A stretch of 64,000 nt of DNA, from NCBI RefSeq assembly GCF_000016425.1, contig NC_009380.1, positions 496,001-560,000 of the forward strand. The letters run 5' to 3'. Shown piece after piece: positions 33,234-41,100 of the stretch. The notes under the pieces were generated by a model that saw nothing but the letters and a program-made list of their open reading frames with translations, searched no databases and was not told where the DNA came from. The translations under genes were made by a program, and so were the position numbers. The stretch is from Salinispora tropica CNB-440. Its GTDB lineage: Bacteria > Actinomycetota > Actinomycetes > Mycobacteriales > Micromonosporaceae. The stretch's first letter is position 1; every line of letters begins with the position of its first letter.

Positions 33234-34913
33234 TTAGCTATCGATCGCGACGCGGATGTCGGCCACCGTCACGGTACGCAGCTCGTCGAGGCCGGGGCGC
33301 TGGCCAGACTGGCGTAGCCGCTGTGCCTGGGCCTTGCGTACGCGTTCGAAGAGCTTGCGGGCCTCGCGGGCGTTGCCGAAGTTCTGGTCTCGCTCGATGG
33401 TGGCGAAGTGCGCCTGGATCAGCTCGGAAGCGCCGTCGGCGAGCAGGTACTCATCGCCGCCGGCAATCCGCTCCACGATGACGACCAGCTGCTCCGGACT
33501 GTAGTTGCCGAACTCGATGGTCTTGGCGAAGCGGGAGGCGAGACCCGGGTTCGCGTCGAGGAACTGGCGCATCTCGCCGGTGTAGCCGGCGGCGATGACG
33601 GCGACCTGATCGCGGTGGTCCTCCATCAGCTTGACCAGCGTGTCGATGGCTTCCTGGCCGAAGTCGCCGCCGCTGCCGAAGGAACGGGAGAGGGTATAGG
33701 CCTCGTCGATGAAGAGTACCCCGCCACGGGCCGCCTCGAATGCCGCGGCAGTCTTCTCCGCCGTGTGGCCCAGGTACTGGCCGACGAGGTCCCGCCGGGA
33801 CACCTCCCGGAAGGCCCCACCCGGCAGCGCGCCGAGCGCCGCCAGCAGCTCGCCGTAGATACGGGCCACTGTGGTCTTACCGGTGCCCGGAGTGCCGGCG
33901 AAGATGAGGTGATGGCTGACCGTGCCGACCGGCAGCCCCGCGCTACGCCGCCACTCGTTCACCTGAATCTCGTCGGTGAGCGCGTGCACCTGCTCCTTCA
34001 CCGACTCCAAGCCGACCATGGCCTCGAGCTCGGCGAGGAGCTGCTCGGTGCGTTCGGTGTCCTGCGGCTGCCCGGTCTGCGCCCCCTCAGCCCCGAAGGT
34101 GGCGCGCCGGTTGGCGACACTCTCCACGATGGTGGGCGTGGCGTCGGCCGCGACTTCGATGGCCGGTAGCGCGGTGTTCTCGGTGGTGCACTCCTCCACC
34201 GTGCCCTGGCAGCCACGGGCGAAGGAGACGGCCGGGCCCCGGGTGTCGCGGATTCGGCAGCGTCGCAGCACCGGAGCGCACTGGTGCACCACCGCGACAC
34301 CGGCGTGACCGGTCTGCGAGATGTCGCAGGCCTCGATCGTCGGACGACCATACTGGTAGACGTAGATGCCACGGTTGCCGCAGCGGGTGATCGTGCTGGT
34401 GCGGATCGTCGGGGCAGCGCCGATCCGGATGATGATGCCGTCCTCGCTCAGGTCGCTGAACTCGCACCCCTCCACGGTGCCGTCGGAATCCTCGACGACC
34501 AGCCCGTAGCGAGCACCGTTGACCCGGCAGCGGGTCAAGGTGAACTCCGACCGATCGGCCACCGAGATCGCCGGGCCGAAGCCGGCGCTCAGCTCGCAGC
34601 CGGTCATCTGGAGTTTCGCCCGGTCAACCGCGACGACCGGTGCGTCTCCGGCCTTGAGGACCAGATCCCGCAGCTCCAGGCGAACCGAGTTGGCCGACAC
34701 CGTCGGGTATTCCCCGGACGAGGCGTCGACGGTGACGGTGCCGGCGCCCTGCGCGGCAACGATGGTGACGGCGTGGTCGTTGACGAACAACGCCTCGTGG
34801 TAGGTGCCCGGACTGATCGAGACGACGGCGTCGGCATCGGCCGCCGCGAGCGCATCGCCGATGGACGGGTACGCGCCAGGCTGGTCCGGGGAGACGAGAA
34901 GGGTGCGCGTCAT
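33234..34913 (-). CDS. EccA-like AAA+ ATPase fused to a right-handed beta-helix
   Basis: A 559-residue protein. Residues about 5-285 are a parallel beta-helix with successive short coils (for example AVVSISPGTYHEALFVND, GIIIRIGAAPTIRTSTI, GRPTIEACDISQTGHAGVAV). Residues about 295-560 are a CbxX/CfqX AAA+ domain with Walker A GTPGTGKTT (Lys346), Walker B GVLFIDEAY and arginine-containing NPGLASRFAKTIEF. EccA proteins of ESX systems carry this AAA domain after TPR repeats; here a beta-helix replaces the TPR half. It probably remodels or unfolds substrates or chaperones. ATG 34913 lies after GCCCGGAG. Confidence 0.85.
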   Translation of the reverse strand: MTRTLLVSPDQPGAYPSIGDALAAADADAVVSISPGTYHEALFVNDHAVTIVAAQGAGTVTVDASSGEYPTVSANSVRLELRDLVLKAGDAPVVAVDRAKLQMTGCELSAGFGPAISVADRSEFTLTRCRVNGARYGLVVEDSDGTVEGCEFSDLSEDGIIIRIGAAPTIRTSTITRCGNRGIYVYQYGRPTIEACDISQTGHAGVAVVHQCAPVLRRCRIRDTRGPAVSFARGCQGTVEECTTENTALPAIEVAADATPTIVESVANRRATFGAEGAQTGQPQDTERTEQLLAELEAMVGLESVKEQVHALTDEIQVNEWRRSAGLPVGTVSHHLIFAGTPGTGKTTVARIYGELLAALGALPGGAFREVSRRDLVGQYLGHTAEKTAAAFEAARGGVLFIDEAYTLSRSFGSGGDFGQEAIDTLVKLMEDHRDQVAVIAAGYTGEMRQFLDANPGLASRFAKTIEFGNYSPEQLVVIVERIAGGDEYLLADGASELIQAHFATIERDQNFGNAREARKLFERVRKAQAQRLRQSGQRPGLDELRTVTVADIRVAIDS

Positions 34914-35152
34914 GGCTCCGGGCTTCATGCATCGGCGAAAGGGGGTACGCCGACGATAACCCAGTCGCTCGGGCCGGCGGGGGCCCGAGGACGCGGGCAG
35001 GAGGCGAGTCACCGCGAAGTGGGTATTGGCGTAGCGGAACCCGGGTCTTGCCAGGCGGCGAGTTACGAATGGTTAGCAACGGCAGGGGCATGCCGCAGTG
35101 GGTTGACCGTTAGGCTCGGTGCCGCACCAGGAAACAAAGAGCGGGAGGAACG

Positions 35153-35536
35153 ATGGCCGCACCCCGGATGTTGCCACTCACCGCCGGCGCGCTGCTGGTC
35201 AATGGAACCGTCCATACACACACCTCGGTCCGGGGTGACCTCGCGCCCAACCTGCACCCGGTGATCCGGCGGTTCCTGGACGAGCTGCCGAGCGGCCAGC
35301 GGGAGCGGTTCGCCGGGTGGTGCGCCGAGGTCGTGCTCCTCTCCGACCGACTCTACGAGGCCGAGGCCGACGGCGGTTCGATCAGCCCGACCCAGGCACG
35401 GTCGTTGCTGTGGGGGGCGAACGTGTGGGTGACCCGAATCCGGGAGGAGGGTGACCCTCGCGACGAGGAGCAGCAGCCTCCCTGCCGATCGTGCGCGGCC
35501 CTGCTCGACTGGCTCGGAGTAGAGGGGCTGGCATGA
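35153..35536 (+). CDS. Stand-alone YwqJ-type deaminase-like protein
   Basis: A 127-residue protein with the deaminase-like pattern: HTHTSVRG at about 22-29, a central WCAEVVLLSDRLYEAE (Cys-Ala-Glu zinc/catalytic motif) and a late CRSC zinc pair followed by AALLDWLGV. The order matches YwqJ-related putative deaminases found at the ends of polymorphic toxins, including the domain inside the giant toxin at 52-63 kb. Here there is no trafficking domain. Its stop overlaps the SUKH-3 gene start, so toxin-like and immunity-like proteins are translated together. GGGAGGAAC precedes the ATG. Confidence 0.75.
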   Translation: MAAPRMLPLTAGALLVNGTVHTHTSVRGDLAPNLHPVIRRFLDELPSGQRERFAGWCAEVVLLSDRLYEAEADGGSISPTQARSLLWGANVWVTRIREEGDPRDEEQQPPCRSCAALLDWLGVEGLA

Positions 35537-36018
35537 ACGACCGCTTCCCACCCCTGGTCACCGAGGCGCTTCAGGCCGCTGGCTGGGTTCCGGGCCGTCG
35601 TGATGACGATCGGGCTCAGCAGTGGGCGTTGCGGCTGGCTGCTGATGCCGCACCGGACGGCCGGCAGCACACGATCGTCCGTGCCGCTGTCGAGGCGTAC
35701 GGCGAGTTCGGTGGCCTCCTGGTTCGTCCGCAGGGCGACGGAGAACAGATCGCACCCAGCACGTTCCACCTGGATCCGTTTCTGGTCGGCCGTTCGGTGG
35801 GCACCCTCGCCGAGCTCGCCGCGGCCATCGGGGCGCCGCTCACCCCGATTGGCGAGGAGGGCGACGGCGTCGGCATCCTGGCGGTCGACGAACCGGGGCG
35901 AGTGTTCGTGCTGGACCACGGCGGCGACTGGTACCTCGGCGCGGACCTCGATGAGGCGATCACCGCGCTGGTGCTGGGCCGGCAGCCCCACCGGGTACGC
36001 CAGGACGGAACGTGGTAG
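35533..36018 (+). CDS. SUKH-3 family immunity protein
   Basis: A 161-residue protein with the SUKH-3 layout: AAGWVPGRRDDDRAQQWALRL, AYGEFGGLLVRP, TFHLDPFLVGRS, IGAPLTPIGEE, ILAVDEPGRVFVLD and WYLGADLDEAITALVLG. SUKH proteins neutralise nuclease and deaminase toxins by direct binding in the cytosol. It is coupled by ATGA to the solo deaminase and overlaps the SseB-like gene. The target may be the adjacent deaminase or the homologous domain of the giant toxin. Confidence 0.8.
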   Translation: MNDRFPPLVTEALQAAGWVPGRRDDDRAQQWALRLAADAAPDGRQHTIVRAAVEAYGEFGGLLVRPQGDGEQIAPSTFHLDPFLVGRSVGTLAELAAAIGAPLTPIGEEGDGVGILAVDEPGRVFVLDHGGDWYLGADLDEAITALVLGRQPHRVRQDGTW

Positions 36019-37292
36019 CTGACTGGCGGCCGGCGACACCGCTGGAGGAGACGCTGCTCGCCGCCGCCGTGGCCGGGGAACGAAGTTCGTTCCTGGCGGC
36101 GCTCGCCACCGGTCAACTGCTGCTGCCGGTGTCACCGGAGGCGACCGCCGGCGCGGCACCGATGCCGTGGCCGACGGGCCGGTACGACGGGGGAACCTAT
36201 GTCATCGCGTTCACCTCACCCGAGGCGATCGCCGCCTGCCTGCCCGGCCAGTCGGTGAACTATCGCGCCCTCGGCATTCAGGACCTGGCCAGCGACTGGC
36301 CGGACGACGGCTGGCTGCTCGCGGTCAACGCCGGCCTGCCGGTCGGGACCCGAATCACCGCCGATGAGCTGCGCGTCGTTGCTGGGCCGGCCCTTGAGGC
36401 CGAACGGGAGCTGCGCCACGCGATCGATCAACAGGATCCGGACGCCCTGATGGCGGCACTGCTCCGCACGGAGCTGCTGCTCCCGATACGGCCAGGAGGG
36501 TCCGAGTCACGGGACCTGTCCGATCCGGAGTTTCCGTGGTGGTGCCTCCCGGACGAGCAGGGGCAGCCCGGCCTGCCGATCTTCACCGGCGAGGCGCGGC
36601 TGCGGCAGGCCCTCGGTGACCACGACGTCATCACGGTGAGCAGTCTTCAGCTGGCGGAGCAGTGGCCGGACCCAACATGGCAGCTCCTGCTGAACCCGGG
36701 GACACCACTGGCGGCGGCGCTGCCCGGTTCGGCTCTGCGGAACCTGTGTGACTGGCTCGGTCAGCTCCGGCAGGTGGTCACCGACGCCGCCGAGGAGGAG
36801 CGCCAGCGGCGAGAGCCGACCGCCGGTGTCGAGCCGGCCATGCCGGGTGTGCCAGCGTCGCGAACGGCACCGGAAGAGGACGACGCGGCGGATGAGCCCG
36901 ACCCGGACCTGCCGATCCGGCTACAGCTGGTGATTCCACACCAGTACCTTTCCTCCTATCTGGAGGACGGCTACCAGCGCGCCGCCGGCCTCGTGCACGC
37001 CTGGGGTGGTCCGGGTCGGGACACCCCGGCCCGGATCTACCGGCGGCTCGGCCTCCTGGGCGAGGGTTCGCCGTTCGTGGAGTCCGACGAGTGGGTGGCC
37101 GTGCTGCGGTGGGATCCCGACGAGGCCACGCCCGAGGAGTGGGGGCAGGGTCAGCCGCGGATGGAGTCGCTGGTGGTGTCGGACGGGACGGGTCTGCACT
37201 GTCTGCACCGGGATGGCCGCGACGAGTTGTTGGCGTGTTTCGACGCGGCCACCGCGCGTTGGCTCCCGGCCGGAGCATCGGCTGGCTCGTGA
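36012..37292 (+). CDS. SseB-domain protein, tandem
   Basis: A 426-residue cytosolic protein with two N-terminal SseB-like domains (about 5-130 and 133-255). Each has the pattern of a helix, LLLPV/LLLPIR, then FTSPEAIAACLPG or FTGEARLRQALGDHD, then PDDGWLLAVNAGLPVG or PDPTWQLLLNPGTPL. A charged linker (260-300) leads to a C-terminal domain ending in HCLHRDGRDELLACFDA. SseB-like proteins are frequent beside actinobacterial T7SS and toxin loci, but their role is not established. GTG 36012 lies inside the SUKH-3 gene end. Confidence 0.75.
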   Translation: MVADWRPATPLEETLLAAAVAGERSSFLAALATGQLLLPVSPEATAGAAPMPWPTGRYDGGTYVIAFTSPEAIAACLPGQSVNYRALGIQDLASDWPDDGWLLAVNAGLPVGTRITADELRVVAGPALEAERELRHAIDQQDPDALMAALLRTELLLPIRPGGSESRDLSDPEFPWWCLPDEQGQPGLPIFTGEARLRQALGDHDVITVSSLQLAEQWPDPTWQLLLNPGTPLAAALPGSALRNLCDWLGQLRQVVTDAAEEERQRREPTAGVEPAMPGVPASRTAPEEDDAADEPDPDLPIRLQLVIPHQYLSSYLEDGYQRAAGLVHAWGGPGRDTPARIYRRLGLLGEGSPFVESDEWVAVLRWDPDEATPEEWGQGQPRMESLVVSDGTGLHCLHRDGRDELLACFDAATARWLPAGASAGS

Positions 37293-37302
37293 CCCGGGGC
37301 GC

Positions 37303-38604
37303 TCAGTCGGGGCGGCGCCAGGGTGAGTCGTCCGCTGGATCGGTGGGGTGGGCTGGTGGTCCGCTCTCTGATGGGTTGGTTGTTGCGGTGGGTGGCGACG
37401 CGAGCCCGGTGGCGGATGTCCGGGTCGCGGTGGCGGCTTCCATCGCGGGTGTTGTGGCTCGTCGTCGGCGTCGGTATCGCAGCAGGAGTAGCACGGGCGT
37501 CGCGATGAGGCCGAGGACGACGAGGATGAACGCGATCGAGAGCGCCATTACGAGGGCTTCGTTTTCCCCCGCCGGCCCCTGCGCCCGAGCTCGGGCGAGG
37601 GTCGGGTCGAGCTGGGGCTCTTGACTGGGGGCCTGGGTTCGGCTGGCGCGGCCGTCTGGTTCGCCGGTCAGGGCTGCGCGTAGGTCGAGTTGGCCCCAGC
37701 CATAGTCGAAGTCCTTGCCTGGTTTACCGGCGTCGCGGGTGGTTTCCACCATCCGTTTGAACAGATCCAGTGAGTTGAGGTTCGGGTACTTCGACTTGAC
37801 CAGGGCGACCGCGCCGGAGACGAGCGCGGTGGCGCCGCTGTTTCCGGTGATTGTTGCGTACCCGCCGCCGGGTACTGCTTGGTAGAGGTCCTCGGCGGGT
37901 GCGGCGAGGTGGGTCTGCGCGGCGGGGAGTGAGGCGATGCTGCTGGGCATTCCGTCGCGGTCGGTGCCGGTTACCGCGAGGGAGCCGGGCAGGTTTGCCG
38001 GGCTGCCGATTGCCGCATTTTCCTTGTTGCCGACACCAGCGACGACGATCACGTTGTTCTGATATGCCCGTTCCACGGCCTGGCTGAGTTCGACGTTTTG
38101 TGGGCCGCCCAGGGAGATGTTGATGACGTCCACGTCCTGCTCGATCGCCCAGTGGATTCCTAGCGCGATTGCTTCCAGCGAGTAGTTCGACTTGCCTTCG
38201 GGTGCTCGCACGGTGATTGGCAGGATTTTGGCTTTGGGAGCGACGCCAAGCACTCCTTCATGGCCGCCGGGACCGTGTCCGTGCCCGGCGATTAGGGAAG
38301 CCATCGCGGTGCCGTGCCCGCTTCGGTCCTCGTGGCCGCTGGCCTGTTCGTCGAAGAAGTCTATGCCGGGTAGTACGTTGTTTTTGAGGTCGGGGTGGGT
38401 GGCGTCTACACCGGAGTCGATGACGGCGACGGTGATTCCTTCGCCTTGGGTGATCTTGTGCATGTCGGCTAGTTCGAGGGCGTCGAGGTGCCAGGCGTCC
38501 TTTCGGTCAGCGGCGGGTGCCGGCAGGACTGACACGCCGAGGGCCACTATGGCGCCGAGGGTTGCGGCGGCGATGGTGGTTGCCGGGCGGGGGGCGAGGC
38601 GCAT
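37303..38604 (-). CDS. mycP: Type VII secretion mycosin (S8 serine protease) 1
   Basis: A 433-residue membrane-tethered subtilisin. It has a signal peptide (1-32), a catalytic domain with Asp63 (VIDSGVD) and His97 (SGHGTAMASLIAG), and Ser256 in TGNSGATALVSG. A C-terminal transmembrane helix (about 350-376) and a basic, Thr/Pro-rich cytosolic tail follow. The serine motif departs from the usual GTSxATPxVSG, with Asn for Thr and Ala for Pro. Mycosins stabilise and process T7SS components at the outer face of the membrane. AGAGGAGG lies before the ATG. Codon use is less GC-biased than its neighbours. Confidence 0.85.
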   Translation of the reverse strand: MRLAPRPATTIAAATLGAIVALGVSVLPAPAADRKDAWHLDALELADMHKITQGEGITVAVIDSGVDATHPDLKNNVLPGIDFFDEQASGHEDRSGHGTAMASLIAGHGHGPGGHEGVLGVAPKAKILPITVRAPEGKSNYSLEAIALGIHWAIEQDVDVINISLGGPQNVELSQAVERAYQNNVIVVAGVGNKENAAIGSPANLPGSLAVTGTDRDGMPSSIASLPAAQTHLAAPAEDLYQAVPGGGYATITGNSGATALVSGAVALVKSKYPNLNSLDLFKRMVETTRDAGKPGKDFDYGWGQLDLRAALTGEPDGRASRTQAPSQEPQLDPTLARARAQGPAGENEALVMALSIAFILVVLGLIATPVLLLLRYRRRRRATTPAMEAATATRTSATGLASPPTATTNPSESGPPAHPTDPADDSPWRRPD

Positions 38605-38702
38605 TCGCGGGTACCTCCTCTGTGGCCATAGGCGGTCGGTTGGGTGGTCGTCACATGGTATGGGGCGGTCATCCCGGGGTTGGGCGACCGGCCCGTATTC
38701 GG

Positions 38703-40283
38703 TCAGCCTTGACCGAGGGCTTTGCCGTGGTGCCGTGGCTGGTTCTCTGCCGGTGCGTCGATGGTGCCGGCTGGGGCCGGGTCGGTGACCCAGAGTTCGT
38801 CGTCGCCTTCGCCGTATTTCCAGTTCTCCGTCTCTTCAGGGCGTGCTCTGGCGGGAGGACGGGGGGTGGTGGGGGCGCCCCGGCGACCGCCTAGCGATGG
38901 CGCGGGTCCCGTGGTGGGAGCTGGTCGGGTGCCGCCGGCCGCGGTCCGACCGGTGAGGGGGCTGCCGCCGTTTGGCGGGGTGGGGCGGCCGGTGGTCGGC
39001 GGCGGGGCGGGACGGCCGACGCTTGGGGAACTGGTGCGTGGGCCGGAGGCGGCGCGGCTGGTGCTGTGTTTGCCGCTGAGGTTCGGTGGCGGTGGTGTCG
39101 GGCGGGGTGGGATGCTTCCTGCGGGTGGTCGTCCGGTGCCTGTGTTGCCGGGCAGCGTGGCCTGGTTCGGTGTGGGGCCACGATGCGCCGGGCTACCGCC
39201 GGGCTTGCCCGTGTTGGGGGGCGCGGGCCGATTGGGTGCGGGGCCGCGGGCGTCGGGGTTGTTGGCTCCCGGCAGTGTCGTGCGGGGGGCGTTTGACGGG
39301 CGGGTGGTGGATGGCGTGGTCGGTTGTGCAGTCCCTGGGCTGCTGACGCCCCTAAGCACCGGCGGGGGCAGCGGCGCGGGCGCGGGTGTGGGTGTGGGCG
39401 AGATCGGCGGTGTGGCCGCCGGTGGGGGCCCGGGCGTCGGAGACGGCGCGGTCACGGTGCCGCCAGCGAGTCCGATGCCGTCGGACAGCTCCGGCGAGGA
39501 GGGCGGTGGCGTCACGTCGAGGCGGGCGAGCATCTCCGGCCGGCCACCGAGCAGGTTCGGCGCAGGCGGCCTCGGCCGGATCGGCGCGCTCGGCCGTTCT
39601 GGTCGCGGGGACTGCCCGGGATTGTATTCGGCTATGTTCGTCGGCCCCTTGTATTTACCCCCGCGGGAAATGTTCGAGATGTAGACATCTATGTAAAGCT
39701 CTGCCAGCGGCTTGACGATGTTCTTCGCGCGCTCGTGAAACTCCTTCTGCACCTCCGTATACGATTTTCCGTTGTTCAACCCAAAGATGTCGCCGAACTG
39801 AATGCCTTCGTCGGCTTTACGCTTTTGTGCTTGGTGCTTCTGCTCGGCCTGGTACGTCAGCCAGAGCTCGCGCATGTCCCGCTGGGTTTGTGCGATCTTG
39901 CTGGCGATCTGCTCCAGGCCGTTCGCGTTCTTGTCGGCGACGTCCTTCCACTCGTCCAGTGAGTAGAGGGCCGCTCCCACCTTGCTCATGAAGAGCTCGC
40001 CAGCTGGTGAGCGCCATTTGGCCCGGAGTCCATCGGCGTGTCGCTTCAGGTTCTCCCGGGTGCTCTGTAGCAGGATGCTCGTGCGGCGCCAGGTCTCAGC
40101 GAGGGCGACGGTGCGTTCGTCGCTTTCTCTACGGGCGTACTCCCACATCTGCTCGATGGTGACCCCATCCCACTGGGTGGGCTCATAGGGTGTGGACTGG
40201 GCGGCCTGGTCAGCGACGTAGTCGTCACCGCCGCCGGCGAATCCCGCCAGGGTTGGAGTCCATCCGTAGTACTGGTCTGTCAT
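38703..40283 (-). CDS. PPE-like T7SS substrate with long Pro-rich tail
   Basis: A 526-residue protein. The N-terminal 210 residues are helical with EQMWEYARRESDERTVALAETWRRTS and KWRSPAGELFMSKV, resembling the PPE/WXG-type helical hairpin of T7SS substrates. The remaining 300 residues are Pro/Thr/Gly/Ala-rich and unstructured, ending in an acidic patch (GEGDDELWVTDP). It lies between two other T7SS genes. The helical part (39610-40250) has visibly lower GC than the tail. No toxin domain is recognised, so it may be a structural substrate or partner. Confidence 0.65.
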   Translation of the reverse strand: MTDQYYGWTPTLAGFAGGGDDYVADQAAQSTPYEPTQWDGVTIEQMWEYARRESDERTVALAETWRRTSILLQSTRENLKRHADGLRAKWRSPAGELFMSKVGAALYSLDEWKDVADKNANGLEQIASKIAQTQRDMRELWLTYQAEQKHQAQKRKADEGIQFGDIFGLNNGKSYTEVQKEFHERAKNIVKPLAELYIDVYISNISRGGKYKGPTNIAEYNPGQSPRPERPSAPIRPRPPAPNLLGGRPEMLARLDVTPPPSSPELSDGIGLAGGTVTAPSPTPGPPPAATPPISPTPTPAPAPLPPPVLRGVSSPGTAQPTTPSTTRPSNAPRTTLPGANNPDARGPAPNRPAPPNTGKPGGSPAHRGPTPNQATLPGNTGTGRPPAGSIPPRPTPPPPNLSGKHSTSRAASGPRTSSPSVGRPAPPPTTGRPTPPNGGSPLTGRTAAGGTRPAPTTGPAPSLGGRRGAPTTPRPPARARPEETENWKYGEGDDELWVTDPAPAGTIDAPAENQPRHHGKALGQG

Positions 40284-40318
40284 CCCCGCTCCTCAGCGCT
40301 CCCGTCCCGTGCCCGCCG

Positions 40319-40942
40319 TCAACCCCGCAGGTCGACATCCGGTGGGGTCACCTCGTCACCGTGCATCCGTTCATCATCGCCCTGGATCCGGTATGCGCCG
40401 GAGCCCTCACCGACCGTCTCCGGCTGATCCATCAGGGGAGCTTCCCCGGTGTTGCCGTCCAGGCCAACGCTTTGCTCGAGGTGGGTGACTGTCGAGCCGA
40501 AGGCCCCCGGTGGGAGCGAGTCGGTCGAGTTCCCGTGCTCGTTGTCGCCCTGCTGGACGCCGTTGTTGAGAGTCTGCTGCCCGTCAACTGTAGAGAAGGC
40601 ATTGAGCACATCGGTGTTGGTGGCCTCGACTAGCGCGTCTTCAGTGAGGTAATCGGCAGAAATCGACATGGAAACGGTGCTGAGAGAGACCATGCCCTGC
40701 ATCGCATCTTCGAGAAGGCGGATCACCGCCAGGCGGCTTTCGTCGTGCCGGCCCCGAAAGAACCGGCCCTCGTTCATTCCGCCCCCGCCGAACGGCGCCT
40801 GCACTTGGAGCATTGGGAGCACGCCACCCTGGTAGCTGGGTCGAAAGTTGGTCTCCAGCTCGTTCTGGATAGCCTGCGCGAAGTCTTTCAACTGCTGGAT
40901 GTTGACGTCGATGTTCTCGCTGACGAGCCAGTCGTCGCCCAT
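40319..40942 (-). CDS. Probable T7SS substrate or partner protein
   Basis: A 207-residue protein. Two predicted long helices (NIQQLKDFAQAIQNELETNF, and ESRLAVIRLLEDAMQGMVSLSTVSMSISADYL) flank a Gly-rich loop, then an acidic, Asn/Gln-rich C-terminal half. Helix-turn-helix hairpin shape without a W-x-G motif suggests a partner of the neighbouring PPE-like protein. No named family is recognised. The ATG at 40942 has an excellent GGGGAGG; the longer open frame upstream has no site. 35 bases separate it from the next gene in the same direction. Confidence 0.6.
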   Translation of the reverse strand: MGDDWLVSENIDVNIQQLKDFAQAIQNELETNFRPSYQGGVLPMLQVQAPFGGGGMNEGRFFRGRHDESRLAVIRLLEDAMQGMVSLSTVSMSISADYLTEDALVEATNTDVLNAFSTVDGQQTLNNGVQQGDNEHGNSTDSLPPGAFGSTVTHLEQSVGLDGNTGEAPLMDQPETVGEGSGAYRIQGDDERMHGDEVTPPDVDLRG

Positions 40943-41036
40943 GATTCCTCCCCGATCATCCGTCTGCGAGCGGCGCATGTGTGCGTCCTGGCTGCGCATC
41001 TGTCTGATTAGGGCCTCTATCCGGATGGCGCAGGTT

Positions 41037-41053
41037 CTCAGCCGCAGGCTGAG
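41037..41053. terminator. Hairpin between eccC and the substrate genes
   Basis: CTCAGCC and GGCTGAG form a 7-base stem with a 3-base loop in the 158-base gap downstream of eccC. It could end or attenuate eccC transcription. A separate near-palindrome lies at 41064-41081. Confidence 0.4.
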
Positions 41054-41100
41054 TATCCACTCTGGTGGAGCTAGCGCCACCGCGCAACCCCGCCGGGTGC

